NCBI RefSeq assembly: GCF_013697085.1
Contig: NZ_JACEFT010000003.1
Location: 124,001 to 188,000 of the forward strand
Source: Billgrantia kenyensis
Lineage (GTDB): Bacteria > Pseudomonadota > Gammaproteobacteria > Pseudomonadales > Halomonadaceae
Length of the DNA: 64,000 nt
Direction of reading: 5' to 3'
Below the pieces are notes generated by a model. The model ran no database searches and was not told the DNA's origin. It saw only the letters and a list, made by a program, of their open reading frames with translations. The translations under genes were made by a program, and so were the position numbers. Each line of letters begins with the position of its first letter. The first letter of the stretch is position 1. Below are positions 9,879 through 23,548 of this stretch, piece by piece.

Positions 9879-10904
9879 ATGCTGAGTTTTGCCTTCGGAA
9901 TCGGTACCCAGAACACCCAGGGCGACTGGCTGGAAATCTACTACCCGGCGCCGCTGCTCAAGCCGGAAGCCAGCCTGGTGGAGGCCGTTGGCAAGGTGCT
10001 CGACGTCCCCGCCGGCAACAGTGCCGTGAGCTTCCTGCCGGAGCACTGCGGCAAACTGGCCGAGGCACTGCAGTCGGCAGGCCATGTGGCCCAGGCCGAG
10101 CTGGTCGAGGCGCTGGCCGCAAGCCAGCGTCCGCTGGTCGCCACCTTCCTGGAGAGCGATGCGGCTCCGCAGAGCGCACCCGAGGTCTACCTCAAGCTGC
10201 ACCTGCTGTCGCACCGCCTGGTCAAGCCCCACGGCCTCGACCTTACTGGCATGTTCGGCCTGCTGCGCAACGTGGCCTGGACCAGTGAAGGCCCGATCGA
10301 CATCGAGGAGCTGCCCGCCCGCCGCCTCAAGGCGCGCCTGGAGGGCCGCACCCTGTCGGTGGACTGCGTCGACAAGTTCCCCAAGATGACCGACTACGTG
10401 GTGCCCGGCGGCGTGCGCATCGGCGATACCGCGCGGGTGCGCCTGGGCGCCTACCTGGGCGAAGGCACCACCGTGATGCACGAGGGCTTCGTCAACTTCA
10501 ATGCCGGCACCGAGGGGCCGGGCATGATCGAGGGGCGCATCTCGGCGGGCGTCATGGTGGGCAAGGGCTCCGACCTGGGTGGCGGCTGCTCGACCATGGG
10601 CACCCTCTCCGGCGGCGGCAATATCGTCATCAAGGTGGGCGAGGGCTGCCTGATCGGCGCCAATGCCGGTATCGGCATTCCGCTGGGCGATCGCTGCACC
10701 GTGGAGGCCGGCCTCTATCTCACCGCCGGTGCCAAGGTCACCCTGATCGACGACCAGGGCCAGGAAGTCAGGAGCGTGGCCGCCCGCGAACTGGCTGGCC
10801 AGAGCGACCTGCTGCTGCGTCGCAACTCGCAGAACGGCCGCATCGAGTGCCTGACCAACAAGAGCGCCATCGCGCTCAACGAGGCCCTGCATGCCAACGA
10901 CTGA
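9879..10904 (+). CDS. dapD: Tetrahydrodipicolinate N-succinyltransferase
   Basis: Transfers succinyl from succinyl-CoA to tetrahydrodipicolinate, the committed step of the succinylase lysine route. 341 residues, the longer form found in Pseudomonas relatives rather than the 274-residue E. coli form. The C-terminal half is a left-handed beta helix with hexapeptide repeats ([59 protein letters not shown]). The last 14 bases overlap dapE. Confidence 0.95.
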   Translation: MLSFAFGIGTQNTQGDWLEIYYPAPLLKPEASLVEAVGKVLDVPAGNSAVSFLPEHCGKLAEALQSAGHVAQAELVEALAASQRPLVATFLESDAAPQSAPEVYLKLHLLSHRLVKPHGLDLTGMFGLLRNVAWTSEGPIDIEELPARRLKARLEGRTLSVDCVDKFPKMTDYVVPGGVRIGDTARVRLGAYLGEGTTVMHEGFVNFNAGTEGPGMIEGRISAGVMVGKGSDLGGGCSTMGTLSGGGNIVIKVGEGCLIGANAGIGIPLGDRCTVEAGLYLTAGAKVTLIDDQGQEVRSVAARELAGQSDLLLRRNSQNGRIECLTNKSAIALNEALHAND

Positions 10905-12063
10905 CCCCCAGGGGCTCTCGCCGACGCTACAGCTCGCCTTCGAGCTGATTCGCCGGCCCTCGGTCACCCCCGATGACCTGGGCTGCCAGGCGCTCATGAT
11001 CGAGCGCCTGGAGCGGCTCGGCTTTCATGTCGAGCGCCTGCCCTTCGGCGACGTGGAGAACTTCTGGGCCACCCACGGCCACCATGGCCCGGTGCTGGCC
11101 TTCGCCGGCCACACCGACGTGGTGCCCAGCGGGCCCCATGTGCACTGGGACTACCCTCCCTTCGAGCCCTGCATCGACGACGACGGCATGCTGCGCGGGC
11201 GGGGCGCCGCCGACATGAAGGGCAGCCTGGCCGCCATGCTCACCGCGGTGGAGCGCTTCGTCAGCGCCCACCCCGACCACCATGGACGCATCGCATTTCT
11301 GATCACCTCCGACGAGGAGGGTCCGGCGGTGGACGGCACCCGGGCCGTGGTCGAGCACCTGCGCGAATGCCACGAGCGACTCGACTACTGCGTCGTCGGC
11401 GAGCCCTCCTCCACCGACGTGCTGGGTGACGTGATCAAGAACGGCCGCCGTGGATCGCTGGGCGCCGTGCTGCACGTCAAGGGCAAGCAGGGACATGTGG
11501 CCTATCCGCACCTGGCACGCAACCCGATCCACCAGGCAATGCCTGCCCTGGACGCCCTGGTCCGCGAGCACTGGGACAGCGGCAACGACTTCTTCCCCGC
11601 CACCAGCTTCCAGGTCTCCAACATCCGCGCCGGTACCGGAGCCACCAACGTGATTCCCGGCGACGTGGAGGTGGTCTTCAACTTCCGCTTCTCCACCGAG
11701 GTCACTCACGAGCAGTTGCGTGAACGTACCGAGGCCATCCTCGACGCCCACGGGCTCGAGTATCAGCTGGATTGGACCCTGTTCGGCGAGCCCTTCCTGA
11801 CGTCCGAGGGAGAGCTGGTGGAAGCTGCACTCCACGGCGTGGAGGCGGTACTCGGACGCCGCCCCAGCCTCTCCACCAGCGGCGGCACCTCCGACGGGCG
11901 CTTCATTGCCACCCTGGGCAGCCAGGTAGTGGAACTGGGCCCACGCAACGCCACCATCCATCAGGCCAACGAGTGCATACGGGCCGCCGATCTCGACGAC
12001 CTTAGCCGGATCTACGAAGCCATCCTGGCCAAGCTCTTCGTCAACGGTACCGCTCAGCCTTGA
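10891..12063 (+). CDS. dapE: Succinyl-diaminopimelate desuccinylase
   Basis: Di-zinc M20 hydrolase that releases LL-diaminopimelate and succinate. Metal sites visible: His in [11 protein letters not shown], bridging Asp in [12 protein letters not shown], catalytic Glu pair in [12 protein letters not shown], and the C-terminal His in NATIHQANE. 390 residues against 375 in E. coli. The 14-base overlap with dapD argues for coupled expression of successive pathway steps. Confidence 0.96.
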   Translation: MPTTDPQGLSPTLQLAFELIRRPSVTPDDLGCQALMIERLERLGFHVERLPFGDVENFWATHGHHGPVLAFAGHTDVVPSGPHVHWDYPPFEPCIDDDGMLRGRGAADMKGSLAAMLTAVERFVSAHPDHHGRIAFLITSDEEGPAVDGTRAVVEHLRECHERLDYCVVGEPSSTDVLGDVIKNGRRGSLGAVLHVKGKQGHVAYPHLARNPIHQAMPALDALVREHWDSGNDFFPATSFQVSNIRAGTGATNVIPGDVEVVFNFRFSTEVTHEQLRERTEAILDAHGLEYQLDWTLFGEPFLTSEGELVEAALHGVEAVLGRRPSLSTSGGTSDGRFIATLGSQVVELGPRNATIHQANECIRAADLDDLSRIYEAILAKLFVNGTAQP

Positions 12064-12083
12064 CCGCGCCGAGAGAAAACGCC

Positions 12084-12491
12084 ATGCCAGATCCGCACGA
12101 CAGCCATATGCGCTATCCGGACATCGAGGTCTACCTGCGCCAGACCCCGTTCGAGGCCATCAACGCCTGGCTCGGGGACATGCTGGATGCCGCTCCGCTG
12201 CGGGCAGCCGGACGCAACAAGTGGCAGACCCGCGGCAGCCGAGACGGCCATGCCGTCCCGGTGCTGCTGGTGGAGAAGGCGGCGGACGGATTCGCCAGCC
12301 TGTGGTTCGACAGTGCCCACACCCCCTGGCCGCGGGACACCGACTGCGCCCGGGACGCCGCCACCCGACTCGGCTGCGAGGTACGCTGCTCGCTGGGCGG
12401 CTGGCAGCCCGGCGACGATCCCGACCGCTTCTGGCAGGTGCTGCCCGACGGCCGCGAAGGCGCCATCGACTGGCCCGACTCCGGCCAGTGA
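12084..12491 (+). CDS. Unknown protein downstream of dapE
   Basis: 135 residues, not recognised. No signal peptide or membrane segment; rich in Trp (six residues) and Asp. Motifs that catch the eye: YPDIEVYLRQTPFEAINAWL near the N-terminus, ASLWFDSAHTPWPRDTDCAR in the middle, SLGGWQPGDDPDRFWQVLPD near the end. Start chosen at ATG 12084; the frame is open back to 12060 (TTG overlapping the dapE stop). Spacing of 20 bases to dapE makes it the last gene of the dap operon, followed by a terminator. A substrate-binding or regulatory role is possible but not shown. Confidence 0.7.
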   Translation: MPDPHDSHMRYPDIEVYLRQTPFEAINAWLGDMLDAAPLRAAGRNKWQTRGSRDGHAVPVLLVEKAADGFASLWFDSAHTPWPRDTDCARDAATRLGCEVRCSLGGWQPGDDPDRFWQVLPDGREGAIDWPDSGQ

Positions 12492-12501
12492 GCCGAAACG
12501 A

Positions 12502-12527
12502 CATCGCCCCGCCGAAGCGGGGCGATG
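12502..12527 (+). terminator. Terminator of the dap operon
   Basis: CATCGCCCCGC-CGAA-GCGGGGCGATG gives a perfect 11-bp stem with a tetraloop, 10 bases after the stop. The following sequence lacks a T-tract, so it may also stabilise the mRNA end. Confidence 0.6.
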
Positions 12528-12552
12528 GTAACCAAGCGGTGTCCACGAGAAA

Positions 12553-12670
12553 GAAGCTGCCGAGCGATGGCCAGGCTAGGCGGAAGGACAGCGAGAGAGC
12601 GGAGTTTACTTTAGTAAATGAGCATCTCGCGCTGTGCTTCCAACAACGCCTGGTCGAGCGCAGGCGCTTC
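12553..12670 (+). repeat. R2 intergenic structured repeat, copy A
   Basis: First of three copies of a large nested inverted repeat. Core CGGAGTTTAC (12600-12609) and GTAAATGAG face each other across a TTTA loop. The main stem pairs the arm starting GGAAGGACAGC with the arm ending GTGCTTCC (15 of 17 pairs by eye). An outer stem pairs GAAGCTGCC (12553-12561) with GGCGCTTC (12663-12670). It fills the gap between two converging genes. Compare copies at 27349 and 55631. Confidence 0.8.
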
Positions 12671-12672
12671 GT

Positions 12673-13137
12673 TCAAGTTATTACCGTGACGTCGTCGGCC
12701 TGCAACCCCCGCTCATTCTCGATCACGTGATAGCGCACCTTCTGCCCCTCGGCCAGGGTGCGATGCCCGCGGCCGCGAATGGCGCGAAAGTGCACGAACA
12801 CGTCCTCCCCACTCTCGCGCTTGATGAAGCCGTAGCCCTTGTTGACGTTGAACCACTTGACCTCGCCGATCTCGCGGTCGTCATCCTCGACCTCGGCCAG
12901 CACGGCCAGCCGGGGGCTGAAGGCATGCAGCGTCAGGGTGGCGATGAGCAGAAGCACGAAGACAGCAGCAGCGGCGGCGAGATAGACCTCCGCCACCCCG
13001 CCGACCTCGAGCGCGGTGAACAGTTGGCGTGCGGTTTCGCCTCCGACCAGCGAGACGAACAGGGCGATCAGCAGCGGTGCCGGCAGCGCCAGCAACAGGC
13101 TGATCAGCGAACAGCGAATGATAACCTTGCGATTCAT
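12673..13137 (-). CDS. Membrane-anchored cold-shock-domain protein
   Basis: 154 residues with two hydrophobic segments (about 8-30 and 47-74) followed by a complete cold-shock domain (about 90-154). The domain has GEVKWFNVNKGYGFI with RNP1 (KGYGFIKR) and RNP2 (DVFVHFRAI), so nucleic-acid binding is expected. The order, membrane part first, is the reverse of the CSD-DUF1294 proteins. The domain should face the cytoplasm if both termini do. Role unknown; it may tether RNA or single-stranded DNA to the inner membrane. Monocistronic, diverging from slyX. Confidence 0.85.
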   Translation of the reverse strand: MNRKVIIRCSLISLLLALPAPLLIALFVSLVGGETARQLFTALEVGGVAEVYLAAAAAVFVLLLIATLTLHAFSPRLAVLAEVEDDDREIGEVKWFNVNKGYGFIKRESGEDVFVHFRAIRGRGHRTLAEGQKVRYHVIENERGLQADDVTVIT

Positions 13138-13232
13138 GGATCCGTATTGCTCACTTGTTATGTGGAATTGATAAAGCGAGATGTCACATGACGACGCGAC
13201 CCAAGGCCCCGTCGACCAATGAAGGTGTCACG

Positions 13233-13502
13233 ATGAACAGCGACACGCAGCGCGACGATTCTAGCATGAGCCCCGAGAACGCGCTCGCCGCCCGTCTCGA
13301 GGCGCTGGAGAGCCGGATTGCCTATCAGGAGCACTGGCTGGATACACTGGACGAGGCCGTTGCCACCCAGGAGCGGCGCCTGGCCCAGCTGGAGCGAATC
13401 AATACACTGATGCAGGAGAAGCTGAGCGACCAGCAGCGGGCGCTGCAGGAAGCGGAGATGGGGGCACCGTCAGCGCAGGATGAGGTGCCACCGCACTATT
13501 GA
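13233..13502 (+). CDS. slyX: SlyX family protein
   Basis: 89 residues, predicted coiled coil. Matches SlyX in the pattern LEALESRIAYQEHWLDTLDE...QERRLAQLERINTLMQEKL and in the family hallmark C-terminus PPHY. Function in E. coli is not established. Start placed at ATG 13233 with AAGGTG upstream; an ATG at 13188 in the same frame is possible. Confidence 0.85.
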   Translation: MNSDTQRDDSSMSPENALAARLEALESRIAYQEHWLDTLDEAVATQERRLAQLERINTLMQEKLSDQQRALQEAEMGAPSAQDEVPPHY

Positions 13503-13535
13503 CCCGCCTAGCCAGAGATCGACGCCACCAACACA

Positions 13536-13646
13536 AGCGGCGCTGGGGGCAGGCCTGAGAGGGGGTCCGATGCCATGGATGGCATCGGTAGCGCCCAGGG
13601 ATGGGTTCACAGCGCCCCCGAACGGGTCTGACGCCAGGAAGCCGCT
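13536..13646 (+). repeat. R1 intergenic structured repeat, copy a
   Basis: Perfect 9-bp hairpin CGATGCCAT-GG-ATGGCATCG (13568-13587) directly followed by a box containing GCGCCCAGGGATGGGTT (box 13589-13614). Flanking arms AGCGGC (13536-13541) and GCCGCT (13641-13646), plus GGGGG and CCCCC, could enclose the unit. Lies between converging slyX and trxB. Other copies are at 22298, 42032 and 58448. Confidence 0.8.
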
Positions 13647-13676
13647 GGCTCATAGCCAAGCAGCTTCCAGGTTTGT

Positions 13677-14747
<1,071 letters not shown>

Positions 14748-14795
14748 TCATGTTGCCTACAAGGACGCGCACCGACACTGCCCTTCCGGTTCGAG

Positions 14796-15005
14796 CTACA
14801 GCACTTCGTCGTCGCGTCCCAGCGTCAGCGCCGTCAGCTCGTCATCGAGCGGCGAAACCTCGACTCTCAGCTGAATCGGCGCACAGCAGTAGGGGCAGTC
14901 TTCCCAGGTCTGGTGGCTGCCCTGGGAGGTATCCACCAGTAGATCGAAGGGCATGCTGCAGTAGGGACAGTGAACAGAATGACTGTCGAGGCGCTCTTCA
15001 TGCAT
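14796..15005 (-). CDS. CPXCG-motif cysteine-rich small protein
   Basis: 69 residues with two CPYC knuckles (HCPYCS at about 13-18 and DCPYCC at about 36-41), the pattern of the CPXCG family of putative zinc-binding proteins, followed by the typical QLRVEVSPLDDEL. In both knuckles the usual Gly after the second Cys is replaced (Ser, Cys). Function of the family is unknown. Diverges from acnA across 165 bases. Confidence 0.8.
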   Translation of the reverse strand: MHEERLDSHSVHCPYCSMPFDLLVDTSQGSHQTWEDCPYCCAPIQLRVEVSPLDDELTALTLGRDDEVL

Positions 15006-15170
15006 CCCAGAAACTCCCCGGCGCGCATCCGTCTGGACAATGCGCCATGCAAACGACTTCCATTCAGCATAGAAACCTCGGGCAGTGCTTGAAAGGGCGA
15101 CCTATCATGACCATGTGAAAAAGACGAGAGTTTGAAAAGGACCGTTCTCAACCGTGACAGGAGGCCTTCA

Positions 15171-17921
<2,751 letters not shown>

Positions 17922-17943
17922 GCCAGCCTCCTGCGCTCAAACG

Positions 17944-17978
17944 AAAGGCCCTGCCGGAATATATCCGGCAGGGCCTTT
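17944..17978. terminator. Bidirectional terminator acnA / maeA
   Basis: Perfect 15-bp stem AAAGGCCCTGCCGGA (17944-17958) and its complement (17964-17978) around an ATATA loop. A-rich 5' and T-rich 3' ends let it work for both converging genes. Confidence 0.9.
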
Positions 17979-18008
17979 GCCATTGCAGGGGCTAGTGCTT
18001 CTGCGCTA

Positions 18009-19685
18009 TCAGAACGAGCGGCGCCGATAGCTGCGATACTCCGGCGTCCAGCTGCTGCGCTCGATGGCCCGGCGCAGCTTGATGCCGTCGGTGCGCAGCG
18101 CCACGCCTTCCTGCTGGGCCTGGGCGGCGACATCGAAGGCGATGGACTTGGAGAGTTCGCGGATCTGCGACAGGGCCGGCAGCAATGAACCCTCGCCCTC
18201 CTTCACCAGCGGCGCCTCGCGGGCCAACGCGCGGGAGGCGGTCATCAGCATGGTATCGGTGACCCGCCGGGCGCCGCTGGCCACCACGCCCAGGCCGATA
18301 CCGGGGAAGATGTAGGCGTTGTTGCACTGGGCGATGGGATAGGTCTTGCCGTCATGCTCCACCGGCGGGAACGGGCTGCCGGTTGCGACCAGCGCCTGGC
18401 CATCGGTCCACTCGATCACGTCCGCAGGCGTGGCCTCGGCGCGGGAGGTGGGGTTGGAGAGCGGCATGATCACCGGACGCTCACAGCCGGCGTGCATGGC
18501 ACGGACCACGTCCTCGGAGAACAGTCCTGGCTGGCCCGAAACGCCGATCAGCACCGTGGGCTTCACGTGGCGCGCCACTTCCAGCAGCGACTGGTTCTGC
18601 CAGTCCTCGACGAGTTCCGGATCATGGGCCAGGCGGCGCTGGAAGTCGCGCAGCCATGCCTGGTCACTGGTCACCAGGCCTTCGCGGTCGACCATGTAGA
18701 CCCGGCGGCGCGCCTCCTTCTCGGAGAGCCCCTCGGCCTGCATGGCTACCACCACCTGCTCGGCGATACCGCAGCCGGCAGAGCCGGCGCCGACAAAGAC
18801 CACGCGCTGGTCGGCGATGGTCTCGTCGCGGGCCTGGCAGGCGGCCATCAAAGTGCCCACCGCGACCGCGGCGGTGCCCTGCACATCATCGTTGAAGCAG
18901 CACAGCTCGTCGCGATAGCGCTCCAGCAGCGGCACGGCGTTGGCCTGGGCGAAGTCCTCGAACTGCAGCAGCACGTTGGGCCAGCGCCGCTTCACAGCGG
19001 CGATGAAGTCCTCGAGGAAGGCATCGTACTCCTCCTGGGAGATACGCGGATGACGCCAGCCCATGTACATGGGGTCGTCGAGCAGGGTCTGGTTGTTGGT
19101 GCCCACGTCGAGCATGATCGGCAGCGTGTAGGCGGGGCTGATGCCGCCACAGGCGGTATACAGCGCCAGCTTGCCGATGGGGATGCCCATGCCGCCGATG
19201 CCCTGGTCGCCAAGGCCGAGGATACGCTCACCGTCAGTAACCACGATCACCTTGACCCTGTCCTTGGTGGCGCTGCGCAGGATGTCATCGATACGCTCGC
19301 GGTCCGTGTAGCTGACGAACAATCCACGGTGGCTGCGATAGATGTTGGAGAACTCCTCGCAGGCCTGCCCCACCGTGGGGGTGTAGATGATCGGCAGCAT
19401 CTCCTCGAGATGCTCCATCACCATGTGATAGTAGAGCGTCTCATTGTCGTCCTGGATGGCCCGCAGGTGGATATGCCGATCAAGGTCGCTGTGGCACTGC
19501 CGGTACTGGCGGTAGGCGCGCTCCGCCTGCTCCTCGATCGACTCCACGTTCTGCGGCAGCAGGCCGATCAGGTTGAATTCGAGACGCTCCTCGCGAGTGA
19601 AGGCGCTGCCCTTGTTGAGCAGCGGCATCTCGAGCAGCGAAGGACCAGCGTAGGGAATATAAAGTGGACGTTTGCTTTCGGGCAT
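18009..19685 (-). CDS. maeA: NAD-dependent malic enzyme
   Basis: Oxidative decarboxylation of malate to pyruvate with NAD; links the TCA cycle to gluconeogenesis. 558 residues, close to E. coli MaeA/SfcA (565). Motifs: [34 protein letters not shown] (malate/NAD site), [17 protein letters not shown] and the dinucleotide fold [14 protein letters not shown]. Transcribed after the YeeE/YedE gene, 126 bases away, so it may have its own promoter. Confidence 0.94.
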   Translation of the reverse strand: MPESKRPLYIPYAGPSLLEMPLLNKGSAFTREERLEFNLIGLLPQNVESIEEQAERAYRQYRQCHSDLDRHIHLRAIQDDNETLYYHMVMEHLEEMLPIIYTPTVGQACEEFSNIYRSHRGLFVSYTDRERIDDILRSATKDRVKVIVVTDGERILGLGDQGIGGMGIPIGKLALYTACGGISPAYTLPIMLDVGTNNQTLLDDPMYMGWRHPRISQEEYDAFLEDFIAAVKRRWPNVLLQFEDFAQANAVPLLERYRDELCCFNDDVQGTAAVAVGTLMAACQARDETIADQRVVFVGAGSAGCGIAEQVVVAMQAEGLSEKEARRRVYMVDREGLVTSDQAWLRDFQRRLAHDPELVEDWQNQSLLEVARHVKPTVLIGVSGQPGLFSEDVVRAMHAGCERPVIMPLSNPTSRAEATPADVIEWTDGQALVATGSPFPPVEHDGKTYPIAQCNNAYIFPGIGLGVVASGARRVTDTMLMTASRALAREAPLVKEGEGSLLPALSQIRELSKSIAFDVAAQAQQEGVALRTDGIKLRRAIERSSWTPEYRSYRRRSF

Positions 19686-19811
19686 CTCTGATCTCGATAC
19701 GGTGACTGGAACCGGGCCGTAGGGAAACGCTCGACGGGCGGGTTTCCCAAAGCGCTCTGCCGGCGCTTTCCCGGCAACTCTACCACGGCTTCGCCGTCCT
19801 GGCTCACAGGC

Positions 19812-21017
19812 TCAGCTCGACCTGGCCCGCGCCGAGCCCCCCGGCGGGGGGCCGAAGAACAGTGGGCGCAGGCGAACCCCGGCCATGTTGCCGGCAAAGC
19901 CGGCCACCAACCATACCCAGCCGTGCAGGCTGCCCGAGGCAATGCCGCTGAAGTAGGCGCCGATGTTGCAGCCAAACGCCAGCCTCGCCCCATAGCCCAG
20001 CATCAGCCCGCCGATCACCGCTGCCATGATCGAGCCTAGCGGAATGCGCAGGGTGGGGGCGAACCGCCCAGCCAGGGTAGCGGCCATCATGGCACCGAGG
20101 ATGATACCCACGTTCATCACCGAGGTGATGTCGCTCCAGATGCTGGCGCGAAGCGCCTCCGCGTTGGCCGGGCTCTGCCAATAGCTCCACTGGGTGACGT
20201 CGCCGCCGACGAACTCATAGATCTTCGCGCCCCACAGGGCGAAAGCCGAGGTGATGCCCCAGGGTCGGCCGGCCAGCGCCAGGGTAGCGAAGTTGAGCAG
20301 CGCCAGCGCCACGGCGCCCAGCAGCAGGGGCCAGGGACCGGTGAGCCAGCGGCTGTCGCGCAGGTTGAAGCGCGGTGCTTCCTCTAGCCCGCCATGGCGG
20401 CGCCTTTCCATTACCAGGGTCAGCGCTGCAATCAGCCCGAACAGCGCCAGGCTCACGCCGATGCCACCACCGGCACCGAAAACCTGCACCAGCGACACCG
20501 GCTCGAACGCCGGCAGGCTCTGCCACCAGGCGAAGTGGGCGCTGCCAATCACCGAGCCGACAATGAAGAAGATCAGGGTGATGACCATGCGGGCATTGCC
20601 ACCGCCGGCGGTGAACAGGGTGCCCGAGGCGCAGCCTCCGCCGAGCTGCATGCCGATGCCGAACAGGAAGGCGCCGAACACTACCGACACGCCGATGGGC
20701 GAGACGAAGCCAGTCACGCTCTGGCCCCACAAGGTGCCCGCCCCCAGTGCGGGAAAGAACAGCAGCACGGCGATGGCCAGCATCACCATCTGAGCGCGCA
20801 GCCCGCGTCCGCGACGTTCGCTGATGAAGACCCGCCAGGCGGCGGTGAAGCCGAAGGCGGCGTGGTAGAGCGAAACCCCGAGCAAGGCGCCGACGATCAT
20901 CAGCAGACCCAGGCGGGGCCCATAAGCCAGACCGATCAGCAGAGCGCCTGCCAGCAGCAGCGCCACCAGTGCCAGGGAGAACTGCCGGGGCCGTTTTGCT
21001 TCCAGTGCAGTGGCCAT
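19812..21017 (-). CDS. YeeE/YedE family transporter (thiosulfate-type)
   Basis: 401 residues with about ten membrane segments. Contains the family cysteine motifs GGGCASGTLFTAGGG and FGCNIGAYFSGIASGSLHGW, the conserved Cys positions that pass thiosulfate in characterised YeeE (TsuA). Substrate here could be thiosulfate or another small sulfur compound. No TusA/YeeD-type partner gene adjoins it, unlike the common arrangement. Start set at ATG 21015-21017 with GGAGGAGT upstream. Confidence 0.85.
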   Translation of the reverse strand: MATALEAKRPRQFSLALVALLLAGALLIGLAYGPRLGLLMIVGALLGVSLYHAAFGFTAAWRVFISERRGRGLRAQMVMLAIAVLLFFPALGAGTLWGQSVTGFVSPIGVSVVFGAFLFGIGMQLGGGCASGTLFTAGGGNARMVITLIFFIVGSVIGSAHFAWWQSLPAFEPVSLVQVFGAGGGIGVSLALFGLIAALTLVMERRRHGGLEEAPRFNLRDSRWLTGPWPLLLGAVALALLNFATLALAGRPWGITSAFALWGAKIYEFVGGDVTQWSYWQSPANAEALRASIWSDITSVMNVGIILGAMMAATLAGRFAPTLRIPLGSIMAAVIGGLMLGYGARLAFGCNIGAYFSGIASGSLHGWVWLVAGFAGNMAGVRLRPLFFGPPPGGSARARSS

Positions 21018-21090
21018 GTGACTCCTCCATCTTGATTCGCCCCTGCAGCTTGGCAAGTTCGGCCGCAGTCCGCCAGCGTGCACACAACAC

Positions 21091-21116
21091 AACGGGGCGC
21101 CCTCAGGCGCCCCGTT
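21091..21116 (-). terminator. trpS terminator
   Basis: AACGGGGCGCC and GGCGCCCCGTT form an 11-bp perfect stem (loop CTCA), 30 bases beyond the trpS stop; on the minus strand it is followed by GTTGTGTTGTG. Confidence 0.8.
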
Positions 21117-21145
21117 CAGTTCCCTTCCAGGTCAAGTTTCGAAGG

Positions 21146-22171
21146 CTAGACGAAACGTCCCAGGCCCACGGCCTGGCGCAGTCTATCCATGAATGGCGCG
21201 GCCTCGGCGCGGGCCCGCTCGGCGCCCTTGAGCAACACGCTCTCGATGTGGCCGGGGTCCTCCATCAGCGCCTGGTAGCGCTCTCGCGGTTCGCGCAGCT
21301 GAGTGTCGAGCTGCTCGAACAGGCGGTTCTTGACCTCGCCCCAGCCGATGCCGTTGGCGTACTCGGCACGCATCGCTTCGCGCTCTTCGCGGCTGGCGAA
21401 GGCGGAGTAGATCTGGAACAGGGTGCAGCCTTGCGGATCCTTGGGCTCGCCGGGCTCCAGCGAGTTGGTCTTGATCTTGCGCACCAGCTTGAGCAGCTTC
21501 TTTTCCGAAACGAACAGCGGAATGGTGTTGTTGTAGCTCTTGGACATCTTGCGCCCGTCGAGACCGTTGAGCACCGCCACCTCGTCGTCGACCACCGCCT
21601 CGGGCAGGGTAAAGTATTCGCCCTTGAACAGGTGGTTGTAGCGTCCGCCGATGTCGCGGGCCATCTCGATGTGCTGGATCTGGTCGCGACCCACCGGCAC
21701 CTTGTGGGCGTTGAACATGAGGATGTCGGCGGCCATCAGCACCGGGTAGCCGAACAGGCCCATGGTGATGCCCTTGTCGGGGTCCTGGTTGCCGGCGGCT
21801 TCGTTCTCGGCCACCGCTGCCTTGTAGGCGTGGGCGCGATTCATCAGGCCCTTGGCGCACACGCAGGAGAGCATCCAGGTGAGCTCGGGGATCTCGGGAA
21901 TGTCCGACTGGCGGTAGAAGATGGCGTTATCGGTATCGAGCCCGAGCGCCAGCCAGGTGGCGGCGATCTCCAGGCGCGACTCCTGAACCCGCTTCGGATC
22001 CTGGCACTTGATCAGTGCGTGCAGGTCGGCGAGAAAGTAGTAGGACTGCACGCTCGGGTCCTGGCTCGCGGCGATGGCGGGCTTGATGGCGCCGACGTAG
22101 TTGCCGAGGTGCGGGGTACCGGTGGTAGTGATACCGGTGAGAACGCGTGTCTTCTGGGAAGCTGCACTCAT
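21146..22171 (-). CDS. trpS: Tryptophanyl-tRNA synthetase
   Basis: Class I synthetase that charges tRNA-Trp. 341 residues. HIGH-type motif TPHLGNYVGAIKP near residue 19 and KMSKS motif GRKMSKSYNNTIPLF near residue 207; GRDQIQHIEMARDI lies between. Length and motifs match the standard bacterial enzyme. A gap of 261 bases upstream contains an R1 repeat. Confidence 0.97.
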   Translation of the reverse strand: MSAASQKTRVLTGITTTGTPHLGNYVGAIKPAIAASQDPSVQSYYFLADLHALIKCQDPKRVQESRLEIAATWLALGLDTDNAIFYRQSDIPEIPELTWMLSCVCAKGLMNRAHAYKAAVAENEAAGNQDPDKGITMGLFGYPVLMAADILMFNAHKVPVGRDQIQHIEMARDIGGRYNHLFKGEYFTLPEAVVDDEVAVLNGLDGRKMSKSYNNTIPLFVSEKKLLKLVRKIKTNSLEPGEPKDPQGCTLFQIYSAFASREEREAMRAEYANGIGWGEVKNRLFEQLDTQLREPRERYQALMEDPGHIESVLLKGAERARAEAAPFMDRLRQAVGLGRFV

Positions 22172-22297
22172 GGGAAAGCGGACTCTGCTTGTCGGAAATG
22201 CCCGCTATGGTAACGCGAGGGGGCGGTCAAGGCGACCTGGCCGAGACCACCCCCGAAAAGAGATTCCTCATGGCCGTGAGACGTTGCGACGAGCGGA

Positions 22298-22404
22298 AGG
22301 GTCCCGGCGACAGGCGCTACGCGGAGACACTGTAAACCCATCCCTGGGCGCTACATTCTTCATCCATGAAGAATGATCTCCGCTTCGACCTGTCCCCGGA
22401 CCCT
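22298..22404 (-). repeat. R1 intergenic structured repeat, copy c
   Basis: Minus-strand orientation. Hairpin ATTCTTCAT-GG-ATGAAGAAT (complement of 22355-22374... stem 22355-22363 and 22366-22374) followed by the conserved box with GCGCCCAGGGATGGGTT (box 22328-22353). Enclosed by GCGGAGA (22321-22327) / TCTCCGC (22377-22383) and a long outer stem of AGGGTCC...GACAGG type (22298-22314 against 22389-22404). Ends 28 bases after the ald stop. Confidence 0.8.
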
Positions 22405-22432
22405 AACTCGACGCCCTAGGATACCTCAGTCT

Positions 22433-23548
22433 TCATCGCACCAGAGTGGCGGGATCGACGCTTTCCAGGCCAAAGGCCTCGGCCACGGCGCGGTAGGCGA
22501 TCTGCCCGTCGTGGACGTTGAGCCCGGGCAGGAAGTGGGCATCGTCGGCCAGCGCCCGCTTCCAGCCCTTGTCGGCCAGGGCGATGACGAACGGCAGGGT
22601 GGCGTTGGTCAGCGCCTGGGTCGAGGTACGCGCCACCGCGCCCGGCATATTGGCCACGCAGTAGTGGACGATACCGTCGACGATATAGGTCGGCTCGGCA
22701 TGGGTGGTGGGCTTGCTGGTCTCGAAGCAGCCGCCCTGGTCGATGGCGACGTCCACCAGCACGCTGCCGGGTTTCATGTCGGCGAGCATGGCCCGGGTAA
22801 TCAGCTTGGGCGCGGCGGCGCCGGGAATCAGCACGGCACCCACGATCAGGTCGCTCTCGCGCACCGCCTCGTCGATGGCGTCGGCAGTGGAGAATACGGT
22901 CTTCATGCGACCCTGGTAGCGTTCGTCGAGCACTTCGAGACGTGGAATCGACTTGTCCAGCACGGAGACTTCGGCACCCAGCCCCAGCGCCATGCGCGCG
23001 GCGTTCTCGCCCACCACGCCGCCGCCGATGACTGTCACCTTGCCCGGTGCCACGCCAGGCACGCCGGGCAGCAGCACGCCGGAACCGCCCTGGGCCTTCT
23101 CCAGGCTGTGAGCGCCGGCCTGAATGGCCATGCGACCCGCCACGGTGCTCATCGGCGCCAGCAGCGGCAGGCCGCCCTGCCGGTCCGTCACGGTCTCGTA
23201 GGCAATGCAGGTGACACCGCTTTTCATCAGTTCGCGGGTCAATTTCTCCTCGGCCGCCAGATGAAGATAAGTAAACAAGACCTGGCCCTTGCTCAGGTGA
23301 GGCAGCTCTTCCGGCTGCGGCTCCTTGACCTTGAGGATCAGCTCGGCCTCGCCCCATAGGGTATCGACGTTCGCTTCGAGCCGGGCGCCAGCCGCTTCGT
23401 AATCGGCATCGGAGAAACCCGCTCCCTCTCCGGCACCCACTTGAACGGTCACCGAATGGCCGCGCGTCGCCAGCTCCCGCGCCCCGGCGGGAGTCAGGGC
23501 GACGCGATACTCATGGTTCTTGATTTCCTTCGGCACGGCGATCTGCAT
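22433..23548 (-). CDS. ald: Alanine dehydrogenase
   Basis: Reversible NAD-dependent conversion of L-alanine to pyruvate and ammonia. 371 residues, standard length. N-terminal [20 protein letters not shown], substrate residues in [12 protein letters not shown] and the fold [29 protein letters not shown]-terminal [15 protein letters not shown] fits Ald. Single gene with strong AGGAGGT site; its 180-base upstream region is AT-rich and may hold an Lrp-type control region, but no regulator gene adjoins. Confidence 0.95.
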   Translation of the reverse strand: MQIAVPKEIKNHEYRVALTPAGARELATRGHSVTVQVGAGEGAGFSDADYEAAGARLEANVDTLWGEAELILKVKEPQPEELPHLSKGQVLFTYLHLAAEEKLTRELMKSGVTCIAYETVTDRQGGLPLLAPMSTVAGRMAIQAGAHSLEKAQGGSGVLLPGVPGVAPGKVTVIGGGVVGENAARMALGLGAEVSVLDKSIPRLEVLDERYQGRMKTVFSTADAIDEAVRESDLIVGAVLIPGAAAPKLITRAMLADMKPGSVLVDVAIDQGGCFETSKPTTHAEPTYIVDGIVHYCVANMPGAVARTSTQALTNATLPFVIALADKGWKRALADDAHFLPGLNVHDGQIAYRAVAEAFGLESVDPATLVR

